Assembly: GCA_023653785.1 (NCBI GenBank)
Contig: JAMKCH010007202.1
Coordinates: 1-64,000, forward strand
Reading direction: 5' to 3'
Source: Ophioderma brevispina
Lineage: Eukaryota; Echinodermata; Ophiuroidea; Amphilepidida; Ophiodermatidae
DNA: 64,000 bases
In this document: positions 36,091 through 46,150 of the stretch, in pieces
How positions within the stretch are numbered: the first letter of the stretch is position 1
How the letters are laid out: each line of letters begins with the position of its first letter
Translations under genes and position numbers: made by a program
Notes under the pieces: generated by a model
What the model saw: only the letters and a program-made list of their open reading frames with translations
What the model was told of the DNA's origin: nothing
Databases searched by the model: none

Positions 36091-37639
36091 GATCTGTTCG
36101 CCATATGAAGAAGTTTCAGACTTTATTGAAATTAATTTCACCGCGGAGAAAATTGAGCTAGTACATGGACTCTAATGGGCCAATGATACGCTCCTCTTAC
36201 CCAGGGATAAAATGGGGGAAGTATAATATTTTAAAGCAAATGATTATGATGATTTTCTATAGTGAAGCCTAATGGCCATGCCATGATACCAGGTGAATGC
36301 GTTCCATAAATAGAGGGCTTTATTTCTAATATTTTTTTAAAATATTCGGAAGTGTCGATGGTTTTACCAATTCTATCCCAAGTCAGTGATCGGAACTGTT
36401 GAGGGCTGCACAAGGAAATGAAGATGCCATCCGATGTTATGGAGCTGAAACTGGAACATAAAGAAAAGAAAGTTATGACAATTCACTGCGATAACTAAAG
36501 ACCTGTTACTGTAGACGGGAACAAAATTGACGAAGTAGAAGATACATCTATTTGGGGGCAGAGAATTAGCATGAAGGAAAAGAGTCAAGAAAGGAGATAA
36601 GGAGGAGAATTACATGGGTTGGTGCCAATATGGGAAACTGAATAATATCATGAGAGGAGAAATACCAGTGAGCCTAAACCGGAAGGTATTCGGTCAATGC
36701 ATTTGCCACAAATGCCTTATGGCGGCAGAGACCTGTGCATTGACAAAATAAAGTGGAGAAGATATAGCAGCAGTTCAACACAACATGGAAAGAATCAGAG
36801 GCTTGATCACCTATAAATACAAAAAACAATTCTTGATTAAGGGAACAACACAAGTTCAAGACTAGGGAAATCATCCAATTAGGAGGAGCACGGACCCTGT
36901 CAAACATGCGTTTACCTCCACGATACATAAAAGGTTTGACACCTTTAGTAGTCAGTAATTGACCCGCTATATCATGCTAGGTATAGGAAGTACTCTCATT
37001 TTTTAATATGGCCAATTTAAGGTTACACAGGGTCAACTTTAAAATGCTCCAATCATGTTGAAATGTATCCAATATTGTCCGTCTAGTTCATAGATTCCAA
37101 CATGTATAGTTTTTACCATCGTGAGACTGACCATTGGTTTGGGAGTTATAGGTAAACATGCTGAAATGGTAAAAATGTCAATTCCTATTTGTACATGGAT
37201 CAAAATCAGAATTTGATCCAATTTTTGGTCAATGAAATAAGTTGTTCATGTAGCTTCATGTGTCAAAAAAGGCATAGTTTGTACCAGCTGCAATGCCATA
37301 ATTATCATGTTGGGTGACAAAATAGGTCATAGGTCACATAATCGCATTGGTTGACCTTCTTTGACCCTTATCTCGATAATTAAACATTAAACATAATCGA
37401 AACTCTACTTTTTGGGAGTCCTCAGTCCTCAGGCAATAATTTGCAAGTTAAAAATTTAAATAAATTCGATTAACGTTTAATGTTGCCCCTGTACAAATTG
37501 AGATTGACTTTTTTACCATTTAGTCTTTTTTCCCTAATAATCCAAAACCAATGTTCATAGGTACAACTAACATTGGAATCCGTAGATTTAGATGGACAAT
37601 ATTGGCCACGTTTCAAGTGATTGGGTCATTTTAAAAGTT
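36091..37639. other. Non-coding DNA with nuclear-receptor-like half-site clusters
   Basis: No exon recognised. From about 37310 to 37370 the sequence has repeated TAGGTCA, TTGACC and TTTGACCC motifs, part of a dispersed-repeat style also seen near 45700-46110. The first part may be the eroded upstream half of the antisense LINE. Confidence 0.35.
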
Positions 37640-37830
37640 TTGACCCCTTTGTAAACTTAAATTGGCCCCTATTGAAAATTCATACCACAATTTGGGAGTA
37701 CTACCTACCTTTCGCGATGATGTAGATGGTCCATACGTAACTACAAAATGTGTTTAACCTTTTCTGTATGATGGGTAACACATTCTTAAATAAGACCCCT
37801 ATGATGTTTCTGCTCCTGCCGAAAGCTTAA
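37640..37830 (+). repeat. Dispersed repeat family E, copy 1
   Basis: Matches 56090-56280 in the same orientation: AAACTTAAATTGGCCCC, then TTTGGGAGTA and CTACCT, GATGGTCC, and AATAAGACCCCTATG(A/G). It is a short diverged repeat with no coding capacity. Confidence 0.7.
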
Positions 37831-37959
37831 TAAGTGGAGGTGTGGCATGACGCATCAAGAGGAGAACAGATAATATATAAATTGACTTCGCTATTTAACA
37901 TCTTGTAAGGCCTTTGTTTGGGTGGAGTAAGGCCGGCAAGTGTGAGATGGCGGAATGAT

Positions 37960-38330
37960 ATTGAATTATCATTGGATGATTTGAGTAGGATACAAGAATT
38001 TATCGGTCAAGCTATGAGTTTTGAAAAATATTGTGGCGAGTCGCGTAGCGACGCGCGCAATATTTTCAAAACTCATAGCGAGACCGGTAAATTCTTGTAT
38101 CCTGCGATAAGAATCATCAATATTAATTCATTATTATGTTTTTCAGAATCTGACTTGAACCTGGCTTCAAGTTTGAATAACTAGATCCTAAACTTAGTGA
38201 AAAGTATAACACCACATGGTAACTCTCAATATTTTTAAAAATTGAACACCATGAAGTATCAAATAAATTGAACCAGTTGACAACTAGGAAAAACCAAGAA
38301 ATGGAGCCAGTGACACCAGGAACCACCAAA
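37960..38330 (+). repeat. Dispersed repeat family D, copy 2
   Basis: Aligns with 29225-29720. This copy retains a near-perfect 117 bp palindrome at its 5-prime side (annotated separately). The 3-prime half contains the shared GAACCAGTTGACAACTAGG segment. Confidence 0.8.
37987..38103. repeat. 117 bp near-perfect palindrome
   Basis: The arms run from AGGATACAAGAATTTATCGG at the left to its counterpart ending CTTGTATCCT at the right. They include GCTATGAGTTTTGAAAA and TTTTCAAAACTCATAGC, and close on the GC-rich centre TCGCGTAGCGA. Arm length is about 57 with only a few mismatches and almost no loop. Such a sequence can extrude as a cruciform and form a long RNA hairpin. Confidence 0.92.
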
Positions 38331-38589
38331 GAAAATAAACCAAAACACCAAACCGCCTACAAATTTCAAACGGTAACAGCAAAATCCAAAATACTGACAC
38401 CCCCCAAGAAATGTAACATCCCTAACTACTTCAGCCATCAAACCTCCCAGAAAAACTCATGTCCTGGTCTATTTTAAACTCATGTCCTGGTCTCAAAATC
38501 ATGTGCTGTCTCAGTTACATGGTTTTATTGTACATTAAGTCTGTGAACAAAGGTATAGAATGGAAGATTCTGAAAAACATAATAATGAC

Positions 38590-38755
38590 AATTATTGGGG
38601 TTACAGGTGCAACTGGCAGGGAGCAGCAAGAGATCGAACAAAGTATAGTGCATGGGCAGGGGTAGTAGCAAGCGATGGAACAAACATGGCAGAAATACAT
38701 TGTATGCTGAGGCTAAGAGGCTTTCGCCCAGCAGTTAAATGGCTGAGATGATGAA
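38590..38755 (+). pseudogene. Possible LINE C-terminal remnant
   Basis: A frame reads GAARDRTKY, then WAGVVASDGTN, resembling the ARDR-x-W-x-x-VVA segment near the C-terminus of several LINE polyproteins. It is short and without an adjacent reverse transcriptase. Identification rests on a single motif. Confidence 0.3.
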
Positions 38756-40259
38756 GATGCGAATAATCATCGTGCCGAACTAAAGTAACTTTTGACTGGT
38801 TTGCTAGATATTGCAAAAAACACAGCACTTATGAATTGTTTTAAAACTCTAGAAGATGATTAAAGGAGATGTGATATTATTATTTGTTTTCATACCATGT
38901 TCATACCAAACTCCTGAACATCCAGGCAAGGGGGGGGGGGGGAAAACGGTGATGTAACAAATGACTTGCGTCGCGTTGTGAGGGCGTTGATAGTGTGACG
39001 GTATACCGATTGGTGACGCTGGTGGAAAAATAGCAATAATTATTATACCGTCGTCACTCGAGCTTACGATGGTTTTCCACCAGTCCGATCAAAGTCCATC
39101 GTGTGTTAATAAACAAGTTGAATAATTGCAGTTGAAAGAAGCAGCCAGAATCAAAACGGGACTTTAACAGACATTGAAAGCCTAAAAGATTGTGAAATGC
39201 TAAAGAAGATTTGTATTTAACTTTATTGTTTCGTTCAAACTTGTAGTTTTTGTCAATAATTGTTATACTAATCCCCGAGGCAAAGACATTCCATTAAACA
39301 ATCTCAGGTTCAATACAAAAAATAATACGCATATTAGGTACGCATGGATTATTAAAATCACCGTACAAGTCGCGCCAGTCATCTATTATGGTACTTGTAT
39401 ACGGGCCGCTACTTCAAAAATTGTATTGCATTATAATTTCCACCATCTTGCAATGGTATTGTTATGTGCGTCAAAACAGGAAGAAAAACAAAGCCCTTTC
39501 AAGATCATCTATGCGCATACAAAACTACCAAGCACAGCGGAAATCACCTATGGTCATGGAATTATATTTTTCTCACCTTCAATGGATTACCATATCATCA
39601 TTGTTTTGGGGAAAATAATTAAGACCTAAACGGAGCATATCTCGGGACTAAATTCGTTTATTTGTTGCGGCTGACTATTGGACGTTGGTAGTTTCACACC
39701 AGTCAGGAACACAGCCATTATGCATTCACAATCATGGGAGTTCCAACACGGATCGTGGGTTAAATACAAAACAACGAGCTTCTATACGGTCGGAGGTTGT
39801 GGTTGTCTGTAGATGTACTGGAAATTTGAGTCTGTCATTATGATCAGGAATTTATATTATCTTCCTATTGAGTTTACATTTTGGTAGCTTCAAAAGATTG
39901 CCTAATTTTTGTTATTTTAACATGGTATATCGATTTTGTTAATGACTGTAAACATATCCATTTTGTGGTGAATTTTGCATCTCACAGACGTAGACCTATG
40001 TTGTGCATGTGAAAGGTTTCTTATATATATTTTCTTATTTTCTGTCATTGCGGCCATGGAAATCTCTGCACGCCTTAACGCACATTCACACTGCAAATGC
40101 ATTGTTCCAACAAGCTTCAAAAATCAGTACTACATGTAGACCACCTTATCTCGTCAGAAAGAAAACAAAATTGGAGAAACCCGATTGTGTGTGACCGTTA
40201 GCAGTTTCTACCCAGTTCACACGGTGAAAAAAGATTTGGGCTTTACCAAGCGTGGCGGA
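38756..40259. other. Non-coding DNA
   Basis: Contains a G homopolymer near 38931-38941 and a GGTGGAAAA and TTTTCCACC pair near 39018-39085. No gene recognised. Confidence 0.35.
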
Positions 40260-40267
40260 GCATAAAA

Positions 40268-40275
40268 TGACGTCA
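40268..40275. promoter_or_regulatory. Perfect CRE palindrome TGACGTCA
   Basis: A full cAMP-response-element consensus, 250 bases upstream of the candidate start codon at 40518. One 8-base match is expected by chance about once per 65 kb in random sequence, so support comes only from its position. Confidence 0.35.
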
Positions 40276-40517
40276 TGTGCGGGAGACCTAATCGGGAGTC
40301 CAGACGACAGCGGCTCAACACCATCAGTTAAGATGAGAATCTTTCGGTAGGTTCCCACACCACTGTACTTGCACTGCACAAAGGCACCATGTTAGAAGAA
40401 CTGTTAGAATCGAGCACACTTCTACACAATGACATTTCTGCACAACTATGACTTCCATCCATGGGATTTTTAATAGGAATTAACACAAATATCAAGGATT
40501 TATCATAACGGGACAAA

Positions 40518-40661
40518 ATGAACAAGGCTCTTGGAAAACGATTACGGCACCTTACGGGAAGCTTGGAGAGCTTACGGATTGGATCAAAAGGAAGTTCTCG
40601 AGGAAGTTTGGAGAGTTTACGCTATCACGATGTAGGCCAACTTATATGGGAGTTTCCGTAA
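40518..40661 (+). CDS. Possible first coding exon ending inside a MITE insertion
   Basis: From ATG at 40518 (context ACAAAATGA) the frame reads a basic, serine-rich peptide with an internal near-repeat: GSLESLRIGS, then GSSRGSLESLRYHDVG. Two RGS/TGS-LESLR segments 18 residues apart give RxxS-type phosphorylation sites, the composition of a cytoplasmic regulatory N-terminus. The stop at 40659 lies in the MITE that starts at 40648. Without that insertion the frame would continue through the reunited flank into a hydrophobic stretch. Alternatively a weak donor GTAGGC at about 40632 ends the exon. I do not recognise the product. At 47 codons, chance is a serious alternative. Confidence 0.25.
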   Translation: MNKALGKRLRHLTGSLESLRIGSKGSSRGSLESLRYHDVGQLIWEFP

Positions 40662-40803
40662 TCCGACCCATCTGACACACTTTCTGACACACTTATGAAT
40701 TCGGAAACCTTAACGGAATAAACGTGCTTTATTTCGGGGTTTCCGAATTCATAAGTGTGTCAGCAGAAAAGCGTGTTAGATAGTTCAGGTTACGGAAACT
40801 CCA
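40648..40803. mobile_element. 156 bp foldback MITE with perfect 9 bp target duplication
   Basis: Ends GGGAGTTTCCGTAA and TTACGGAAACTCCA form terminal inverted repeats, and the inner arms TTATGAATTCGGAAACC and GGTTTCCGAATTCATAA pair almost perfectly. AACTTATAT flanks both sides exactly (40639-40647 and 40804-40812). A 9 bp duplication is typical of Mutator-like transposases, so a Mutator-driven MITE is the likely class. A partial copy lies at 22505-22640. Confidence 0.88.
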
Positions 40804-41616
40804 AACTTATATTGTTATTTTTTCAGGTAGTTATTATCCATATCATTTTATGTTTATACTTGATACAATTAACGATGTTCTAATGCTCTTTTGCAACGCA
40901 GAAGAAATCGGCTCCATGTCACAGCGCAATAACTTATCGTTTACTAAATGCCATGATAGTATAATTGTGGTACATGTCAAGCTAATTGCAGGAAACGGTA
41001 CACTGCTTCTGTTAACACCACTTAAGATCTATTTCTATTTCTAAATCACCAAAGTATTCAAATAATTCATTGGTTTATTTCCTGATAAAATCTGCAAACC
41101 GAATTGTTACTGATGATAAAATCTGCGCAATGTATAACAATGAATTGTCATTCGTTCTGATAAAATCTGCCAAGTTAACAATCTCACAAATAAATCACGT
41201 TTAGCGGGTAATATAGCTACCTAACAATAGGCGGGTTCAATCTGTAAACACATGATAGTAATAATACAAAACCTAATGGCTACAGCTATCTCCCGTAGAT
41301 AGCACGAATAATTGAGGGTGATTATTTATAACTTTCTTTAGTAACTTTCTGAATTTATTGTACTCCATCGCACTATAGGGACGATCATTACCTTTTCTAT
41401 TTATGCCGTGGGAATTGTGTAGGCGTGTGTAGAGGGTGTGTGGTGCGTTTGTGTGCGTGTGTTTGCTGGGACTTCTGGACACTAGTTTGTAATGGAGGAA
41501 CGCCAATATAAATAAATATACGTACATTCGTTTTTTTTTTTAAATGGCTACAACCCACATCGCTTCTTGTTAAGTTTACTAGATCCTATGACTGCAATGG
41601 TTACTTGGTGGTTTAT
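40804..41616. other. Non-coding DNA
   Basis: Contains a recurring CTGATAAAATCTGC motif (about 41081, 41115 and 41158), a weak local tandem repeat. No gene recognised. Confidence 0.4.
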
Positions 41617-41730
41617 TTCCACTTGGTCAAATCCCCATTTAGTTCAATATCCACTTGTTCCAATGACCATTTCGTCCAATACCAATTTGGTCCAATTTCC
41701 ATTTGCTCTCAATTCCCATTTGGTCCTAAG
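41617..41730 (+). repeat. 16 bp tandem array, left (CCATTTGGTCCAATTT type)
   Basis: About seven diverged units of 16 bases, each close to TTCCATTTGGTCCAAT. The units are the reverse complement of those in the array at 41821-41956. Confidence 0.85.
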
Positions 41731-41820
41731 CAGCTCTACTATATCCACCAAATTCGAGGAAGATGGATTATTCCCACCACGTCATTACGGAAATTGGACT
41801 CAGTGGGATTTTACTGCATG

Positions 41821-41956
41821 GGAATTCGACCAAATTGGAATTGAACCAAATATGAATGGAACCAAATAGGAATTGAACCAAATAGGAATTGAACCAAATA
41901 GGAATTTAACCAAATGAAAATTGAACCAAATAGGAATTGAACCAAATAGGGATTGG
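41821..41956 (+). repeat. 16 bp tandem array, right (GGAATTGAACCAAATA type)
   Basis: About eight units of 16 bases, several identical. It is inverted relative to the left array, with a 90-base unique spacer between, so the pair forms a stem-loop whose stem is itself a minisatellite. Confidence 0.9.
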
Positions 41957-42264
41957 GTTAATATCACAGATGCTTACTACATAGAAACTGCAAATTCAAT
42001 TCATGTGAACTTTTTGAACTGAGGATTTTAGGTGGCTATCTTTAATTGAAGCAAATGATATTAAAAAAAATAATGGTATGCTCTTAAAGTAACCCTGTTG
42101 AAATTTTATTTTAGTTTTTACATAGCACACTTTTGGGCACCCCACTAAGGCTATATGAATATCCGGTCTAGTTTTAATGAACAAAAGATAATGAGGTCCC
42201 AAACTTCTGTTAAATTGAATGGCGCTTTTTTACAAAAAATCAGTTAACTTTATAACTAAGCACA
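41957..42264. other. Non-coding DNA
   Basis: Ordinary AT-rich sequence. Confidence 0.4.
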
Positions 42265-42667
42265 CACTGTTAAAATGATCCTAATTTTACCAGACTTTAC
42301 ATTTTAAATTACGGTAAACCCCCATTATTCAATAATCTTCACACCTATACCTAACATAAAATTACAATTTGTAAGCAGAAAAATGTAAATAAACAGTGGC
42401 TAAAAAATAATACTACACATTTTGAAAAAGGTAGTATTTATACGCTGACCGTTATTATATTTTCGGTAATATTACGTTCTTTTGTAACTTACTTGTTTTT
42501 AATGTAAGAATACGAACTATGAAAATCGTTTTACACATAAAATGTGTTAAATAACGTCCCAAGTAACGTCATTAAAAAATGCAAAATCTTATTTTCCCTA
42601 TCATTTTTAAAAATGGTTTGAAAAGCTCTTTTCCTCCTTTTGTATTATATTTAGTTTGATTGAAAAA

Positions 42668-42700
42668 AAGTAGTACACACACACATATATATATTAATTT
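42668..42700 (+). repeat. AC/AT dinucleotide microsatellite
   Basis: ACACACACAC followed by ATATATATAT near 42676-42696. Confidence 0.9.
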
Positions 42701-42724
42701 TAGCATCTGTTATCAGTAAAGTCA

Positions 42725-42790
42725 TGTAGTGTAGTGGATAAGGTTTAGGACTTGTAATCTTAAGGCCCGGGTTCGAATTTATGTAAGGTA
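42725..42790 (+). repeat. tRNA-derived SINE head fragment
   Basis: TAGTGTAGTGGATAAGG fits the internal pol III A box (TRGYNNANNGG) and GGGTTCGAATTT fits the B box, at tRNA-like spacing of about 45 bases. No acceptor stem closes, so this is a SINE-type derivative and not a functional tRNA gene. Confidence 0.6.
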
Positions 42791-43236
42791 CATGTATTAA
42801 GTTTATTCATATGATGATTAAGTAATTGGTGACATTAGAATGTGTGCATTACCATGTAAAACAAAGTGTATAAACTGGTTTAAATCTTTATTTCTTCACC
42901 TTTTCCCTTCCTTTGTTTATTGCTTTTTTTTCAAAATTGTTTGCCTGAAATATAACTTTTCTACAACCACGTGGTAACGTAAATACAACGTTTGTATGAT
43001 GCCATAGCTACAACGTGAAAATTTGGTCAGAGGATTGTAATAACGTTTTAAATCTTAATATTGTTTAAACAAGTCAAAAACCAACAATAACGTTGAAGCT
43101 GAGATTTTACGGCGTTACTTTACGTTCCCTGCAATGGTTTCGTATTTTTACGGCTCCAGTTATTTTACGTTCTGCATGTAGTGAGTCCCAGCTGCCAGTC
43201 AAATGCCTGTTTTTTTTACAGTTTTTTTTAACAGTG

Positions 43237-44446
43237 CACGAAGTGATTATGGTGAATATTAACACATGAAGTATCCCGTTTTTGTTTGTTTGTTTGTTTT
43301 TTCAAAATACATTCAGTCCTTCATCACTCAGTTTCCTCACTCTCATTTACTCACAATATGCAAAATGGACCAAGTATATACGTTTAATAAATTAGCCATC
43401 ACTGAAATTGTAGACTTCACGCCAAAACTGAACCCGTACTATATCAACATTTAACAATTCATTAAATTCATTGAACTGTATTCGGTATACTTCACGAAAT
43501 GAATCAGTGACCGTGTGGTAAAGGTCAAGTGCAGCTAAACGTTCACAAAAATATCCATAAAACTCAAGATGTACCTAAGGAACAAAGTAAAAGTTCGTTA
43601 ATGTCATAAGTTTGCCATAAGTGTGCCACTTCCTTTTTTAACGTACCCGGACGTGACACAAAAAAATATCGATGTTGGTAATTAGAATATGAATAAAGTA
43701 ATTAACGTTGTTGACCCCTCCCTTACCAAACTAGTTGAATTTACAGGGCTTGGGTCTCATCAGACTTTTGTTTCGTTCACAGTTAGAGATGCATTCTAAA
43801 AAAATAAAATTCGGTTTAGAAAATTGATGTCCTCTTTATGGGACCTCAACTAAAAAACTTCAATATACCTTAATTTTTAAATTAAAAGTGCATTTAAGAA
43901 TAGCTTAATGTCTTCTCACAGTTCAGTTTAACATCAAGTAAAGAATCTTCAAATAACCAAATGTTGCATGAAATTAGCACTAGCAAATGTTATGTACAGA
44001 TGGCAAAAGGAAGTTGTTGTACGTTGAACTTTCAATTTTTCAGAGTGGCTTTTTGTCAACGGAAAATTTCCCAGTACCTAAATATCACAAGTAGAGTTAG
44101 ATTATAATCATTAAGTTGAATAGATCTACATGGTTTCGATGATTTGGTGTTCATTTTTTCAAAGAAAACTTTAGCACGAGCTAAGTCGTTTCCTTTTTGG
44201 TTTCTCTTCGTGTTCGTTCGATCGGCCTTATTAAAAAATACAAACCATTTTTGTTGGCAGTGTAAAAAACATCGTTGTCACTTGCAAATGATTGGGGTGA
44301 TATAGGGAGTGGAACGTAAAACGTGTTTATCGACATGCACATGTTTGGTACTTATTGCACTGAAACGGCTTTTGGCGCAATTATAGATCCTGATATTTTG
44401 AAGGCATTCATTGATTAACCCTAACCTTAAACCATAACCTTAAAAG
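43237..44446. other. Non-coding DNA
   Basis: AT-rich, with a (GTTT)n run near 43283-43300. A 62-codon frame at 43266 has no support. No repeat copy recognised. Confidence 0.4.
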
Positions 44447-44775
44447 CCTCACCTTTATCCTAACCTATCCCTAACCTTTCATACACTGCAAAGAACGTTG
44501 GTTAAAGTTATAAACAACCAGAGTTGTTCAAGTACCATGCTTAAACAACTTGTGAATATTTAAACAGTTGGTTTAAGGCTCACCTTCATCGATCCTAACC
44601 CAACCCTAACCCTTACCCTTCATACACTGTAAACAACGCGGTTTAAAGTTATGAACAACCAGAGTTGTTCAAGTACCATGCCTAAACAACTTGTGAATAT
44701 TTTAAGCAGTTGTTTAAGCACTAAACTTCAACAACACCAGTTGTTTAAAACTTTTAAACTGCGTTTTACAGTGTA
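44447..44775 (+). repeat. 141 bp tandem duplication carrying a TA-flanked MITE and CCCTAA-like tracts
   Basis: Two units offset by 141 bases share CATACACTG, the CAACCAGAGTTGTTCAAGTA segment and AAACAACTTGTGAATATTT. The second unit runs on into a complete inverted-repeat element, 44625-44773. That element has ends CACTGTAAAC and TTTTACAGTG flanked by TA on both sides, as left by Tc1/mariner-type insertion. Upstream of each unit lie degenerate CCTAACCC tracts. Confidence 0.7.
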
Positions 44776-44965
44776 GAATGAGAACAAGATTGTCACAAAA
44801 AGTGTGTCATTGTTTTTCATGGAAACACTCGAGAAAATGTTAAAAAAGATGAGAACTTCTTCAATCAATGAGACTTATCATTCCCCTTTTACGAGCATCC
44901 CATATACATTCACTCACTTGCATAGCTGAAGCTACAAAATGATTTTAGCTCCTCAAATGGAATAT
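44776..44965. other. Short non-coding spacer
   Basis: Nothing recognised. Confidence 0.4.
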
Positions 44966-45256
44966 GGGAGGGCGAGTTGGTGTAGCGGTCGAGTTGCTCA
45001 CCTTTCACCATTACCAATGCGGCCCGGGTTTGATTCCCGGTCGAGCCAGTGTCGTGTGTGAATTTGGTTGCCGATCTACATGTATACCCGTCCTCGCAGG
45101 TTTTCTCCGAGCACTTCGGTTTCCTCCTGCATCTAAAATCGGACTTCTTCCCATAAATCTTTCCCCGCTGTTCTGGAGGCGTCCCTTAAATTTAATGCAT
45201 GTAGCAATATTGGGTTCTGCCTGGCAAATGCCGAATGTTATAAATAAATAAATAAT
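44966..45256 (+). mobile_element. tRNA-derived SINE
   Basis: AGTTGGTGTAGCGGTCGAG carries a full A box and GGTTTGATTCCCGG a full B box, as in tRNA promoters read by RNA polymerase III. The body continues with TTTTCTCCGAGCACTTCGG and TTTCCTCCTGC, a type of conserved central domain shared by SINEs of many animals. The tail ends in (AAAT)n near 45240-45255, consistent with LINE-assisted integration. At 290 bp it appears full length. No clear target duplication was found. Confidence 0.88.
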
Positions 45257-46150
45257 GCGTTTGAAGTAGCAAACTAATTTCAAGTTGTGTTTTTATCAAG
45301 TTTTCCAAGTTTCCTGATAGAACATTTAATTTTCAAATCAGAGGCCATATTACCGTCTTTGAATTCCGATACTTAGATGTAGCTAATATTAAATTACTGT
45401 TTCTATGGTATATTCAGTTGATTTAGTCACGTGCACAGGGTACACCGTACGTGATCTTCGTTTATCTTCTCTTCCTTTGGTTATTTTCGTTTCCATTTCA
45501 GCTCAGCAGATGCAATCTGCAGAGCTGTAATTGTTACTCCACTGCCAATTGGTCACAATGAAATGTAATTAGCCAATCAAAAATGTTCTATCAAAAGGCA
45601 GAGGTAGTTAATCAATTTTTAAATGTTTCTAATCTGCACATGTCCCGATGGATTTTGATGAAACCTGGATACGATGACCCTTAGGTAGGGGACATGGGGG
45701 ATTTTGAGGTCAAATATCGTCTTGCGTCATTTCAGACTATTGTTCATGTTGGAAACCGTTACAAGTTGATTAATGATTATTTTACAGAATTAGATGGTAT
45801 TCCCCAAAGCTGCTATAATCTTATCCAAGGGGGCATATGGCATGTTCAGTGTTGGAAGTTGAAAGGTCATCAGAGGTCATTTGCTATTCTGAAGCGGCTT
45901 AGAATGTTCCTTGAGAAGTGATGCGTTCGGGTTCTGGGCGAGATTCTGGGAGGTCGTATATAGATCCATTTGGTATCATTGTTCGAAATGCTTATAAAAT
46001 GCCGTTTCTGCTGAAAAAGTACTGAAGGTTCAACTTAATTTTTTTGCGATCATGATAATAGCCGTCAAAGGTCAAATGTCATTAAGTCAAATAGAGGTCA
46101 AAAGTCATTAAGTCAGGTTTTTAAAGACTGAAAAATAGTGTCACTGAGCT
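45257..46150. repeat. Possible dispersed repeat with AGGTCA-type motifs
   Basis: From about 45640 the sequence has a GATGGATTTTGATGAAACC segment and repeated GAGGTCA and AAAGGTCA motifs. Near 46068-46115 there is a short tandem repeat of GTCATTAAGTCA. A 75-codon frame at 45694 lies here but has no recognised domain. Class unknown. Confidence 0.35.

Larger units (their letters stand above)
42265..43236. mobile_element. Candidate DNA transposon remnant (CACTGTTAAAA termini)
   Basis: Starts CACTGTTAAAA and ends TTTTTTTAACAGTG. Subterminal sequences are rich in TACGGTAAA and TTTTACGG motifs, and the right end has CAGCTGCCAG followed by T and ACAGT runs. These features recall a widespread class of short-TIR animal elements. 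A tRNA-like fragment and an AC/AT microsatellite lie inside, suggesting nested insertions. The target duplication is unclear. Confidence 0.45.

Noticed and set aside
44418..44625. Telomere or interstitial telomere array
   Set aside because: CCCTAA-like units are few, irregular and mixed with CCTTAA and CCCAA variants; too short to be a telomeric tract.
45694..45921. 75-codon open frame
   Set aside because: Lies within a probable dispersed repeat with AGGTCA motifs; no domain recognised.
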